64,000 nucleotides of DNA from Chitinophagaceae bacterium DXS (GTDB lineage Bacteria; Bacteroidota; Bacteroidia; Chitinophagales; Chitinophagaceae). Below the pieces are notes generated by a model. The model saw nothing but the letters and a program-made list of their open reading frames with translations, searched no databases and was not told the origin of the DNA. Where the stretch lies: the NCBI GenBank assembly GCA_030345135.1, contig CP128386.1:4098667-4162666 (forward strand). The letters are read 5' to 3'. Within the stretch, counting starts at the first letter, position 1; every line of letters starts with the position of its first letter. The position numbers and the translations under genes are program-made. Below, piece by piece: positions 1 to 8,797 of this stretch.

Positions 1-2
1 GA

Positions 3-179
3 TGGGCACCGGTCGGAAAACATGTTCATGTGTTTGTAGAACACAAGTTTTGTGACGATTGCAAAAAAACAAAGCATGTTTGTCATTGCATGTTAGGTAT
101 TCGTCCTGATAGCGTCAGGGCTATGCTCGAATTTTCATACGGTAACAAGCAACTAAAAAAAGAAACGGTAAAAGCCTGA
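3..179 (+). CDS. C-terminal end of an unidentified Cys/His-rich protein (5' truncated by window edge)
   Basis: Frame 3 is open from the window edge to a TGA at 177-179, giving 58 residues with no start inside the window. The fragment carries a dense Cys/His patch (FCDDCKKTKHVCHC), which suggests a metal-binding site, and ends in a basic tail. I do not recognise the family. The reading frame is short enough to be open by chance, so the Cys/His pattern is the main argument that it is real. Confidence 0.35.
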   Translation, partial: WAPVGKHVHVFVEHKFCDDCKKTKHVCHCMLGIRPDSVRAMLEFSYGNKQLKKETVKA

Positions 180-319
180 TTTGGCACTTCGTATTTATTG
201 TTAGCACAGCTTTAAAATTAGCTTAAAAAAACATCACAAATAATATATCATTATTGTGTACTGCCAAGGGAGGGCTATGGAGTTTTTTCCCTTAATTTGC
301 TCCCCTAAAAGATAACATA

Positions 320-1117
320 ATGCCGACAAACGGATACAAACGATACTTTAAACTATTCAGGAATATTCAGAACCCGGGCGTTTATCTGCGCAATAAGGTT
401 GCCAAATCTGAGTGGCCGTTGCATTTTGTTACAAAGCCAAATGCCATCGAACTAAGCGTCCCCTCAAACCTTTTTCTGGTGTTCAAGGAAATTTTCATGA
501 GCGATGTTTATGATATTGAAGACCTGATAAAATTATTGCCTTCTGAACCCGTAGTAGTTGACATTGGCGCCAACGTGGGTTTTTTTGATTTTATACTGTT
601 GTCTAAAATAAAGAAGGCCAGGATATTTGCTTATGAACCAATGCCGGCTAATGTCGGGCTTATGAATAAAACAATCAGTCAAAATAATTTGCAGGGATAT
701 ATCTCTCTTCATCAAATGGCTGTAACTGGTAAGCCTAAGGACAATATCGAGTTGTTTGTTGAAGACGCCAGTGATAATACAGTTATAGCATCCGTGTTCG
801 AAAACTTTAATGATGTGAACACAAAAAAAATATCTGTTCCCTGCATTTCGTATGAACAGATAGTAACAGAAAATAAGCTTGGCCTGATAGATGTACTGAA
901 AGTGGATTGTGAAGGAAGTGAGTTTGACATTTTTTATAACACACCTCCCGAATTGATCAAACTTGCAAAAGTTATTTCGGTGGAAATTCATGATCTGGAT
1001 AGCGACAAAAACAATATTAACTACTTCAACAATTTTATTCAATCGCTGGGATATACAACCACACACACACAAATCAACGGATTTTGCCATGCATTAACTG
1101 CAATAAAACAATCCTGA
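320..1117 (+). CDS. FkbM family SAM-dependent methyltransferase
   Basis: The 265-residue protein has the hallmarks of FkbM-type methyltransferases (Methyltransf_21). There is a SAM-binding glycine motif, VVVDIGANVGFF, at residues 78-89, an acidic EP strand end (FAYEP) about 15 residues later, and the family signature KVDCEGSE at 194-201. No signal peptide or membrane segment is visible, so it should act in the cytoplasm. It lies immediately upstream of a GT4 glycosyltransferase on the same strand with a gap of only a few bases. A role in O-methylating a surface glycan or capsule sugar is therefore likely, but the substrate cannot be told from sequence. Confidence 0.85.
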   Translation: MPTNGYKRYFKLFRNIQNPGVYLRNKVAKSEWPLHFVTKPNAIELSVPSNLFLVFKEIFMSDVYDIEDLIKLLPSEPVVVDIGANVGFFDFILLSKIKKARIFAYEPMPANVGLMNKTISQNNLQGYISLHQMAVTGKPKDNIELFVEDASDNTVIASVFENFNDVNTKKISVPCISYEQIVTENKLGLIDVLKVDCEGSEFDIFYNTPPELIKLAKVISVEIHDLDSDKNNINYFNNFIQSLGYTTTHTQINGFCHALTAIKQS

Positions 1118-1124
1118 TTTGCAG

Positions 1125-2174
1125 ATGAAGGCTAACCACAACATTCTGTTCGACTGTGAAAAAATGCGCCATCCTAATACGGGCGTATTTTACTTTTGTT
1201 TAAACCTTGGACAGGCACTTCAAAAAGCATACAACAGCGCCAGGGAACAACTACATTTTTATACGCCTCAAAACCAGGCGACGGCCTTTGGCAACGAAGC
1301 TTCTTATGTGCATCACAAATCATGGCACAAATTTTTTAATCCCGCCGCAGGTAAAATGGATGTTTGGCACTGCACTTACCAGCTATCAAAATATTTACCG
1401 CACAATAAGAAAACAAAAAAGATCATCACTGTTCATGACCTCAATTTTTTGGTTGACAATCCCGAAAATCAGCAGGAACAGATCAAGAAAATACAATCAT
1501 TGATTGATCGGGTGGATGAAATTGTCTGTATCTCGGAACATACAAAGCGGGATGTTTTAAATTATCTCGGAACGAGCAACAAGCCCGTGTCCGTTATTCA
1601 CAACGGCGGTGGCGTAAAAGAGTTTGCCGGATTTGACGCGCCGGTTTACAAGCCTTCGAAGCCATTTATTTTCAGTATCGGAATGTTCTTTGCAAAAAAG
1701 AATTTTCATGTTCTCCCTTGTCTGCTGAAAAACAATGACTACGAATTGATCATTGCAGGCGAACGCAGACCGGATTATGAAGCAAAGATTTTGGAGCAGG
1801 CAAAATTGTATAATGTAAGCGACAGGATTAAACTGATTGGAAAAATATCGGATCAGGATAAATACTGGTATTATAAAAATTGCCTTGCATTTGCTTTTCC
1901 TTCAATTGCTGAAGGCTTTGGACTGCCTGTTGTGGAAGCCATGCATTTCGGCAAACCTGTATTCTTATCAACGCATACATCGCTGCCGGAAATTGGAGGA
2001 AAAGAAGCTTTTTACTTTAACAGCTTTGATTGCGACGCAATGAATACCGTGTTTGAGCAAGGGCTTTCCCAATTCAATGATGAATTATCTGAAAAAGTGA
2101 AAGCAAGGTCAAGAGAATTTACCTGGGAGAAAGCTGCGGAACAATACCTGGAAATTTATCGTTCATTTTATTAA
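1125..2174 (+). CDS. GT4-type (GT-B fold) glycosyltransferase
   Basis: This is a retaining GT-B glycosyltransferase of family 4. The C-terminal half has the nucleotide-sugar site EGFGLPVVEAMHFGKPV (from about residue 263), preceded by a strand reading FIFSIGMFFAKKNF, and the N-terminal half has a Rossmann acceptor domain with HCTYQLS and TVHDLNF. I chose the ATG at 1125 (MKANHNILF) over an in-frame TTG at 1119. The gene follows the FkbM methyltransferase almost directly, so the two probably form an operon for a surface polysaccharide. A strong hairpin follows the stop. Donor and acceptor sugars are unknown. Confidence 0.85.
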   Translation: MKANHNILFDCEKMRHPNTGVFYFCLNLGQALQKAYNSAREQLHFYTPQNQATAFGNEASYVHHKSWHKFFNPAAGKMDVWHCTYQLSKYLPHNKKTKKIITVHDLNFLVDNPENQQEQIKKIQSLIDRVDEIVCISEHTKRDVLNYLGTSNKPVSVIHNGGGVKEFAGFDAPVYKPSKPFIFSIGMFFAKKNFHVLPCLLKNNDYELIIAGERRPDYEAKILEQAKLYNVSDRIKLIGKISDQDKYWYYKNCLAFAFPSIAEGFGLPVVEAMHFGKPVFLSTHTSLPEIGGKEAFYFNSFDCDAMNTVFEQGLSQFNDELSEKVKARSREFTWEKAAEQYLEIYRSFY

Positions 2175-2181
2175 GCATTTT

Positions 2182-2226
2182 AAATGAATGTGTCCTACAT
2201 TTTAAAAATGTAGGACACATTCATTT
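2182..2226 (+). terminator. Perfect 22-bp inverted repeat, bidirectional terminator-like hairpin
   Basis: Arms at 2182-2203 and 2205-2226 are perfect reverse complements (core GTCCTACATTTT) separated by one base, beginning 7 bases after the glycosyltransferase stop. The A/T-rich arm ends give U runs on both strands. The arm core resembles the hairpin at 3229-3275, and both are followed by the same 53-base repeat. Confidence 0.6.
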
Positions 2227-2279
2227 GCGAACAGACGCTTTGCTGGGCCTCCACGCTCCGCAGCTTTATTTTGTCGCCG

Positions 2280-2332
2280 CCGGCGACAGATACATCGTCG
2301 GAGGCGATGGAGTGAGATCACGCAGCTAAAAG
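2280..2332. repeat. 53-bp dispersed repeat, copy 1
   Basis: This segment matches 3294-3346 at 47 of 53 positions, and all six differences are transitions. It lies downstream of the hairpin at 2182-2226. A smaller palindrome, GTCGCC-GCC-GGCGAC, sits at its left edge. No open frame of interest covers it. Confidence 0.65.
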
Positions 2333-2444
2333 ATGTCCAGAGCAAGCTAACAAAGCAACGGCACAAATCATTTTTCAAAAAATACTGTACTGGAGAGTTT
2401 TTCGGAAAGTAATATTTTAACCTATAGGCATTTTCTTTTTAGTA

Positions 2445-2936
2445 TTAACCTCTCTCAATTACATTTTTCAATATTTGCCTTGCAAAGTGAATGCGGCTTT
2501 TTATTGTTCCTATCGGTTCATTCAGCATGTTTGCAATTTCAGCGTATTTATAACCTTCAAGATGCAAAACAAACGGTACTTTAAAAAGCTCCGGCAATTT
2601 GTGAATCTGGATTAAAATGTTTCGGGACAAAATATCCTGGTGAGAGCTTTTGCTTATGCCATGATTGGAACTTTGTTTATCCGCTGGGGCATAAATGATT
2701 TCGGCAAATTTTCTTCTACGCCTGTATTTATTTATAAAGATGTTTCGCATGATAACATATAGCCATGCGCCAAGGTCTGAACCGGCTTTAAATTTCTCCT
2801 GGTAAATAAGCGCCTTGCAAAATGTTTCTTGTAGCAGATCCTCTGCATCTTCCCTGGTTCTTGCAAACTTTTGTGCAACTGTGTTTAGAAAACCCGAGTG
2901 TTTTAGCAACGATTTGTGAAAGCAGGGTTCATTCAT
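2445..2936 (-). CDS. ECF-type RNA polymerase sigma factor
   Basis: The 163-residue protein has the two-domain layout of extracytoplasmic-function sigma factors. Region 2 (about residues 15-75) contains the AEDLLQETFCKAL motif and a basic segment NKYRRRRKF. Region 4 (about 110-160) contains the helix-turn-helix stretch YAEIANMLNEPIGTIKSRIH. Size matches the usual 160-200 residues. No anti-sigma gene lies next to it: the flanking genes are glycosyltransferases on both sides with long spacers. Its regulator and regulon therefore cannot be inferred. It is monocistronic and flanked by two copies of a hairpin-plus-repeat element. Confidence 0.9.
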   Translation of the reverse strand: MNEPCFHKSLLKHSGFLNTVAQKFARTREDAEDLLQETFCKALIYQEKFKAGSDLGAWLYVIMRNIFINKYRRRRKFAEIIYAPADKQSSNHGISKSSHQDILSRNILIQIHKLPELFKVPFVLHLEGYKYAEIANMLNEPIGTIKSRIHFARQILKNVIERG

Positions 2937-3228
2937 TTTATAACTGTTTTTAAAGTGGCGAACTAAAAGACGATTCTGAAGTACGAGGCGCTTTTTTATA
3001 AAATCAAAGCATTATCTAACAACAGCTTGTCGCACTTCGACCCGTTTATTTTTCAACAGTCACAGTAAAATTTTGTTTAATAAGTATTGCGGTTTTAATA
3101 CGATTTTTGCATTTATTACAATTTTTGGTTATTTCAGGATTACTACTTACCGCAAGCTGTTTGGCAAAACAGACACGCTTTAAAGAATGAAAAGCGCACA
3201 AAAAGATTTTTAGAAGATTTCGGAGACG

Positions 3229-3275
3229 GGCAAAAAAATGTCCTGCATCTCAAAATTGCAGGACATTTTTTTGCC
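3229..3275 (-). terminator. 19-bp stem hairpin with U tracts (probable terminator of the GT4 gene)
   Basis: Arms 3229-3247 and 3257-3275 are perfect complements with a 9-base loop. The core GTCCTGCA matches the hairpin at 2182-2226. It lies about 90 bases past the stop of the minus-strand glycosyltransferase, with A7/T7 runs in the stem. The surrounding stretch 2937-3366 holds no other gene. Confidence 0.55.
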
Positions 3276-3293
3276 GACAGCTCTTCAGAGCCT

Positions 3294-3346
3294 CCGGCGA
3301 CAGATACATCGTCAAAGGCGATAGAGTAAGACCACGCAACTAAAAG
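3294..3346. repeat. 53-bp dispersed repeat, copy 2
   Basis: Second copy of the repeat at 2280-2332 in the same orientation, again downstream of a GTCCTRCA hairpin. The distance from hairpin to repeat differs (18 versus 53 bases), so the element tolerates insertions between its parts. Confidence 0.65.
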
Positions 3347-3366
3347 GCGCGAGGACCACAGGCAGG

Positions 3367-4512
3367 TTATTTATTCCTTTTCTCAACCAGGTGGACAAAC
3401 AATTCATCCATCCCCTCACACATACGCTCCTTAGAATACTTTTCAACCACTGCTTTCTTCGCATTCTCCAGCATCGAATTCAGATCTTCATTTGATTCAA
3501 GCTGTTGCAATTGCTCACAAAAATCACTTTCATTATTGTACTCAAACAAATACCCCAATCTTCCATCTTCGAGTAATTCTTTTGTTCCGTCTTTATTGGT
3601 GCCAACAACAGGACAACCGGAAGCCATCGCCTCCACTGTCACCATTCCAAAATGTTCTCCTCGCGAAGCCATGGCGAATACATCTATCGCACGATAAAAT
3701 TGCTTTACATCCCAACTGAATGGTAAAAAATGAACGCGATCTTTTATCTGCAGTGATTCTGCCAGGGAATGCAGGCCATTCATGTATTCTTCGCCATGTT
3801 CGGGCGTTATGTTACCCATAATGGCTAAATGATAGTCAGACTGATATTTTTCCTCCAGCACTTTTATACAACGGATCAAAAAATCCTGTCCTTTTTCCGG
3901 ATCAATGCGACCCAAAACACCTATCAGCTTTACATTCTGCGGCAGATGAAGATTTTGACGTGCTGATGATTTTGTTTCGGGATTTTCAAGAAAAGGTTTT
4001 GCATCAATGCTTAGTGGAATCAATTTTATTTTGTCTCTGGTAATGGTTGTTTTCTCCAGCGTTTCTTCAATAAGATAAGGCAATGGACTTATCCATGCAT
4101 CAACCATTTGATATCGCAGCATGTGAACAGGCGATTTCTTTTTAACACCAACTTTCATTTGCTGTTGATAGATAACAATTGCATTGGATTTATATAGGCG
4201 TTTATATAAGGAGGCTGTAGCTATATCTTTGTTAAGCGCAGTAAAAATAATTGGGGATTGATCATTAGCGTTTATCCATCTTCGCATGTAAGTCACTTTG
4301 CGCCACTTCATAAAAAAACCTTTAGGCACCGTAGTGATATTCTTACTGAATTTTCCCGCTGCTTCATGCATTTTAGAATCACCCAACAAAAGCAGATGCA
4401 CCTGCCATCCATATTCTGTAAGCCATTCAGCTAATTTAAGCGTATTGATTTCCAGTCCTCCGAAGCCCGATGAAACACAAGATATATATAGCTGCTTATC
4501 CATGATACGCAA
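3367..4512 (-). CDS. GT4-type glycosyltransferase
   Basis: The 381-residue protein has GT-B organisation. An N-terminal domain carries the acceptor-side glycine loop GFGGLEINTL (residues 16-25). A linker follows, then a C-terminal domain with GVLGRIDPEKGQDFL (about 198-212) and the retaining donor-site motif EHFGMVTVEAMASGCPVVGT (from 286). The start could be the ATG at 4512 or the one at 4503 (MDKQLYISC). It transfers a sugar from a nucleotide donor in the cytoplasm, probably during lipid-linked glycan, O-antigen or exopolysaccharide assembly. It stands alone on the minus strand. Confidence 0.85.
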   Translation of the reverse strand: MRIMDKQLYISCVSSGFGGLEINTLKLAEWLTEYGWQVHLLLLGDSKMHEAAGKFSKNITTVPKGFFMKWRKVTYMRRWINANDQSPIIFTALNKDIATASLYKRLYKSNAIVIYQQQMKVGVKKKSPVHMLRYQMVDAWISPLPYLIEETLEKTTITRDKIKLIPLSIDAKPFLENPETKSSARQNLHLPQNVKLIGVLGRIDPEKGQDFLIRCIKVLEEKYQSDYHLAIMGNITPEHGEEYMNGLHSLAESLQIKDRVHFLPFSWDVKQFYRAIDVFAMASRGEHFGMVTVEAMASGCPVVGTNKDGTKELLEDGRLGYLFEYNNESDFCEQLQQLESNEDLNSMLENAKKAVVEKYSKERMCEGMDELFVHLVEKRNK

Positions 4513-4679
4513 AAGTAATGGATTAGTGTGGGCATCAGCAAACGACTACAACCAGATATATTTCTACGTCGTTATTTTCGCATTCTTCAAAATAAAAAAG
4601 CTCCCCGATTTTTGTTTGGAGAGCTTTAGCAACATTTAAAAACTCTATATCGTTTAGCTAAGCATGCATCTCCAACGTT

Positions 4680-4935
4680 GGGAGATGTCTCCTGTCGTGC
4701 TCATGACAGATTTTAGAACAGTTACAATTCCCCGCAGGGAATTAAGCTCAACAGAGAAGACCGAATTGGGGGCATCATAGCCCGTACGGGCTTTAACCAA
4801 GGGGTTGATTGTCCTACGGACAAGAAAGCCTTTGTATGTTGGGCCTTCTATTGAGCTTAAAGTCCTACGGACTATCGAAGAAAAGCGTACTGTCATCTCT
4901 TTTTGATTGTCGTTTGCCAAATTACTTGTCGACAT
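4680..4935. repeat. Dispersed intergenic repeat (family also near 58.3 kb and at the window end)
   Basis: The stretch contains GGAGATGTCTCCTGTCGTGC, CAGATTTTAGAACAG and GGGAATTAAGCTCAA, which recur in the same orientation at 63941-64000 and inverted at about 58376-58432. It is rich in short palindromes such as CCCGTACGGG and GTCCTACGGAC. An open frame across it on the minus strand is most likely non-coding. The 612-base gap 4513-5124 holds nothing else I can name. Confidence 0.6.
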
Positions 4936-5124
4936 GACGTTCCTGGCTTATCAGAAAAAGTAATTGCAGTAGCATCAATGACGAATTAACTATAATGCGG
5001 TAATCTACACTCACTTCGTCACCTCGACGACTGGAGAGGGCTCCCCAATATCGATCTGATCATGACATTATGAATGGTTGATAATGACAACACTCTATTA
5101 AACGATATTGATTCTAAAAACTAA

Positions 5125-6477
5125 TTATTCTTTCTCTACCAAATTATCTGCGATCTTATAAACCGCAATCTGTTTTAAGTACGGTGTTGCTTTAGCGTTT
5201 TTAATTACAATATCAACCGCATCTGCTTCTTCAGCCGGAAATGTGAGAATCCGTTTTCTGCCGATTGTTGTTGCTGAGATCTCTTTTACAACTGAACCAT
5301 TCTTTTTCAATTGTACTGAAAATGAAATCACTCTTTGTCCAAGCTCGATTGGTTCCTGTAATAAAACACAATTAACAGCAGTTGATTTTGGCAATGCAAC
5401 GCTGAAAGTGTTATTGGTTTGCTGAACAGCTTTCCATGTCTTTGAAGCTACAGGTTTACTTAGGTTTTCGTCAAGCAATTTTCTAAAGCCAACCAGCGAA
5501 GCACTATCGTAAGATGTAAATAATCCTCTTCTATCAGGAGGAACATTCAACAAAAAGTTTGCTCCCCTTCCAACTGACTTCAGATACAGGTCAAATAATT
5601 CTTCTGGTGTTTTGACCTTTGCATCTTCTGTCTGATGATAAAACCATCCTGGTCTGATACTTACGTCGCATTCGGCAGGAATCCAAACCTTTCCATTAAA
5701 ATTACCGCTATTCAATGTATCTGTTGACGGTGCACCAAGGCCACGGTTAAAACCCGCAGTATCTAACAAATTCCAGTTTGTTTTGCCGGCAATGCCTTTC
5801 TCATTTCCAACCCAACGCATATCAGGGCCAATATCGCTGAACACAGGTGTATTAGGCGCAATCGTGCGCATGGTCTGCTCAAAACGATGCCAGTCATACA
5901 CCATTTTTTTACCGTTCGGGCCTTCACCATTCGCGCCATCCCACCAAAACTCAAACAATGGTCCATAACGGCTCACAACTTCTTTCATCATATCCACAAA
6001 CACATCGTTGTAACCCGGTGTTCCATATTGCGGATGATTGCGATCCCATGGCGATAAATAGATGCCCAATTTTAAGCCATATGCTTTACATGCATCGCTC
6101 AATTCTTTCAATACATCACCTTTTCCATCTTTCCACTTGCTTTCACGCACTGTATGTTTTGAGTATTTGCTTGGCCAAAGACAAAAGCCATCATGATGTT
6201 TTGCTGTAATGATAATGCCTTTTGCACCTGCGGCTTTCGCTATTCGAGCCCATTGACGGCAATCCAGCTCCGTTGGGTTGAACACCTCTTCATGTTCTGT
6301 TCCATGTCCCCATTCAAGATCGGTAAATGTATTCGGACCAAAATGAGTGAAGAGATAAAACTCCTGTTCCTGCCAGTTTAGTTGTCTTGGCGTTGGCAAA
6401 GGTGGCAATAGTGCAGCCTTTTGGGCAGTGGCGCCTAGTCCTAACAAGGATAACAAAATCGTGTAACCAAATTTCAT
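5125..6477 (-). CDS. Alpha-L-fucosidase, GH29
   Basis: The 450-residue secreted glycosidase begins with a signal peptide (about residues 1-18, ending in ATAQ). GH29 signatures include YLFTHFGPNTFTD (41-53), TAKHHDGFCLWPS (91-103) and the nucleophile region FEFWWDGANG with Asp180 as likely nucleophile. The C-terminal part from about 340 looks like a small beta-sandwich. It should remove terminal alpha-L-fucose from glycans in the periplasm or outside the cell. It is the last gene of a minus-strand catabolic island, 65 bases downstream of the GH95-like gene. A second, divergent GH29 lies at 16240-17721. Confidence 0.9.
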   Translation of the reverse strand: MKFGYTILLSLLGLGATAQKAALLPPLPTPRQLNWQEQEFYLFTHFGPNTFTDLEWGHGTEHEEVFNPTELDCRQWARIAKAAGAKGIIITAKHHDGFCLWPSKYSKHTVRESKWKDGKGDVLKELSDACKAYGLKLGIYLSPWDRNHPQYGTPGYNDVFVDMMKEVVSRYGPLFEFWWDGANGEGPNGKKMVYDWHRFEQTMRTIAPNTPVFSDIGPDMRWVGNEKGIAGKTNWNLLDTAGFNRGLGAPSTDTLNSGNFNGKVWIPAECDVSIRPGWFYHQTEDAKVKTPEELFDLYLKSVGRGANFLLNVPPDRRGLFTSYDSASLVGFRKLLDENLSKPVASKTWKAVQQTNNTFSVALPKSTAVNCVLLQEPIELGQRVISFSVQLKKNGSVVKEISATTIGRKRILTFPAEEADAVDIVIKNAKATPYLKQIAVYKIADNLVEKE

Positions 6478-6542
6478 GTTGTGTGTTTTAGACCTCTTCC
6501 ATTTTCATGAAAGAAGTTGCAATGTATTAATCTCTAAACAAT

Positions 6543-8777
6543 TTACTCAAATGCATTCTTCAACGTAACTACCTGTCCTTTTTTAACATTCATCGTCATC
6601 ACATTTCCTTCTTCCAGCTTTATCGAACTGCGGTTTATGCCTTCGGACAAATAAGTTGGGAAAGGGCGTTTGATTCGTAGCTGTCCCTCTTTTTCAGCTT
6701 TAACTTTCACTTGCGTTATTACACCATTTTCTTTGGCAGCACTTACGACATATGCTCCTTCCGCACGAAGATCTTTGAAAGAAACGTCTTTCCAGCTTTG
6801 TGGCACAGCTGGAAAAATTTCGATATAGCCTTTGTTACTTTGTAGTAAGAGTTCATGTACGCCTTGCGCAAATGCAAAATTTCCTTCGAGTGTAAAGGGA
6901 CGGTAAGTGAAATTGGAATATTGTCCGCCTTTCTGATCGCCGTTTAAATGAAAACTGTTTGTAGAACAAAAATTAGATGCAAATATGCGAAGCTGGTTAA
7001 CAGCACTATCCGCTTGCTTTGCCCTCGCATAAATACATGCAGCCCAGCTAAATGAATAACCACACCATGCTCTTGTCCCCATCTTTTCCAATTGATGTAA
7101 TGAGTTCTCCATCACATCTCTGTCCGCAGGCTTTTCAACATCCAATAAACCCAAAGGATAGATTGCCATTAATTGTGCGTGATGACGATGAGATTCATCC
7201 AGGTTCTGACCCGGTGCAATTGTTAAACCCGTTTCATTTATATCAAATGCGGGAAGCTGATCATAAATACTTTTCCAGTGCTTCGCTTCGTCAGGCTTAT
7301 TCATTGCCATAGCAACTTCTGATGCCGTACTTAAGGCATATTTATAGAGTGAGAGATCGTAATTGGTATAATTTTTAAACCATGCCTTAATGGAGTTGTC
7401 ATGATACTCGGGACTTGAACTTAAGGGCAATACACGTTTACCATTTTGCAGGTAGGTAATGTTTTCGATAAAAGTCGCTACGTCATGTATATATGGATAC
7501 AACCGATCTTTAAGAAACTTTTCATCCATGGAATATTTCCATTGCCAGTAAAAATGTTGCGCAAGCCACGCGGATGTGGACGGCGATAATGAATACTGGA
7601 TCCAGCCACCCATTGCAACACCATCTAAAGTAGTTACGCCCGGTACATTCAAACCATCAACGCCAAAATATTGTTTCGTCAGCTTCTTGTTTTCATCACG
7701 AATTTTCCAAAGCCAGTCAGTATATGATTCTGCTTCCTGCAAATGGTTGCCGGTATAACCGGGCCAATAACTTAACTCTGTATTCAGGTCGTGATGAAAA
7801 TCTCCCTTCCATGGTGGAAGGTTTCCGTTGTCTGCCGTCCATACAGCTTGAAGCGTGATGGCAGGTGCACCTTTACGTGCCACACAACCTAACTTGTACA
7901 TTTCCAGGTAATATTGTTTTTGAAGCAGCGGATCCGGGATTTTCAAAGCGGACTGTTGCCAGTAGTTTTTCCACCATGCAATATGTTGTGCAAGCGCTGC
8001 ATCATAGGTGGCTTCTGCCGTATTGTTATTTTTTGAAGTAATCGCACTCACGACCCACGATCCTGTAAGTACATTATTTTTCTTACTCCATTTAATGGTT
8101 ATTGTAAATCCCTTGTTCTTATCTACCGGCTGATAGTAAGAAATCTGTCCCTGCGATTTTTTTATTGTCCCCTTGTCATATCCAAGGCTTTCAAGACCCA
8201 GGCCTTCAACTGAATTTCCCTGGCTTGCTTTTCTTCCGGTATTGTAAGGAGGGGCAATTATATCGGGCTGAATATCGGCAGCCAGATTACTAAAACGGAA
8301 AAAGCCAATATTCTTATTTGCAGTTACAAATGTTTGAAGTGAAGTTCCGTTCTGCCATTCCACCATGCATGTGGCTGTTTCAATATCAAGCGTGGTTTGT
8401 TTCACTGCACCTAATGAAGCTATATTAAATTCAACAGCCCCGGCAGGAATTTTTGTTGGATGGGGATTGGCTTCATAAGGGTCATCGCCCAATTTATGAA
8501 TCGTATCGTACGTGTTGTTTTTTACTTGTTGTTGTACAAATTTGAAATTGAATTTTGAGAAATCAATTGCCGGACGTTCATCCCACAAGTCTGCCCTATC
8601 CAATGAAAAGCGTAGCTTATCTCCCTTTTGCCAAACCAACGCGCCAACCATGCCATTGCCTAATGGCATTGCCTCATCCCATCTTTTAGGAAGTGAATCG
8701 ACCTGTAAATTGTATGCTTTTAGAGATTGTGCGTTTGCAGAAAAACTACCAGCTGCAGCTACGATAATGCATGACAA
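6543..8777 (-). CDS. GH95-like glycoside hydrolase (alpha-L-fucosidase/alpha-L-galactosidase type)
   Basis: The N-terminal beta domain has WDEAMPLGNGMVGALVW and RADLWDERP, as in GH95. An (alpha/alpha)6 barrel follows, with the block DLNTELSYWPGY and later WCGYSFSWAACIYAR and LNGDQKGG. A signal-peptide-like stretch ends in SANAQ. There is no ATG outside the preceding gene: the open frame extends to 8909 but overlaps that gene by about 110 bases. I therefore chose the TTG at 8777, giving 744 residues. An ATA at about 8804 would give a better signal peptide. Expected to cleave terminal alpha-L-fucose or related residues in the periplasm. The GH95 Asn pair appears as Asp-Leu-Asn, so activity is less certain. 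Confidence 0.8.
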   Translation of the reverse strand: MSCIIVAAAGSFSANAQSLKAYNLQVDSLPKRWDEAMPLGNGMVGALVWQKGDKLRFSLDRADLWDERPAIDFSKFNFKFVQQQVKNNTYDTIHKLGDDPYEANPHPTKIPAGAVEFNIASLGAVKQTTLDIETATCMVEWQNGTSLQTFVTANKNIGFFRFSNLAADIQPDIIAPPYNTGRKASQGNSVEGLGLESLGYDKGTIKKSQGQISYYQPVDKNKGFTITIKWSKKNNVLTGSWVVSAITSKNNNTAEATYDAALAQHIAWWKNYWQQSALKIPDPLLQKQYYLEMYKLGCVARKGAPAITLQAVWTADNGNLPPWKGDFHHDLNTELSYWPGYTGNHLQEAESYTDWLWKIRDENKKLTKQYFGVDGLNVPGVTTLDGVAMGGWIQYSLSPSTSAWLAQHFYWQWKYSMDEKFLKDRLYPYIHDVATFIENITYLQNGKRVLPLSSSPEYHDNSIKAWFKNYTNYDLSLYKYALSTASEVAMAMNKPDEAKHWKSIYDQLPAFDINETGLTIAPGQNLDESHRHHAQLMAIYPLGLLDVEKPADRDVMENSLHQLEKMGTRAWCGYSFSWAACIYARAKQADSAVNQLRIFASNFCSTNSFHLNGDQKGGQYSNFTYRPFTLEGNFAFAQGVHELLLQSNKGYIEIFPAVPQSWKDVSFKDLRAEGAYVVSAAKENGVITQVKVKAEKEGQLRIKRPFPTYLSEGINRSSIKLEEGNVMTMNVKKGQVVTLKNAFE

Positions 8778-8797
8778 TCTGATTAAAAAAGACTGAC

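Noticed and set aside
533-1090. Long minus-strand open frame (185 codons) opposite the FkbM gene
   Set aside because: The plus strand encodes a clear FkbM methyltransferase with its motifs; the antisense frame has no family features.
4654-4935. Minus-strand open frame of 93 codons
   Set aside because: It coincides with a dispersed palindrome-rich repeat found elsewhere in both orientations, and the protein has no recognisable domain.
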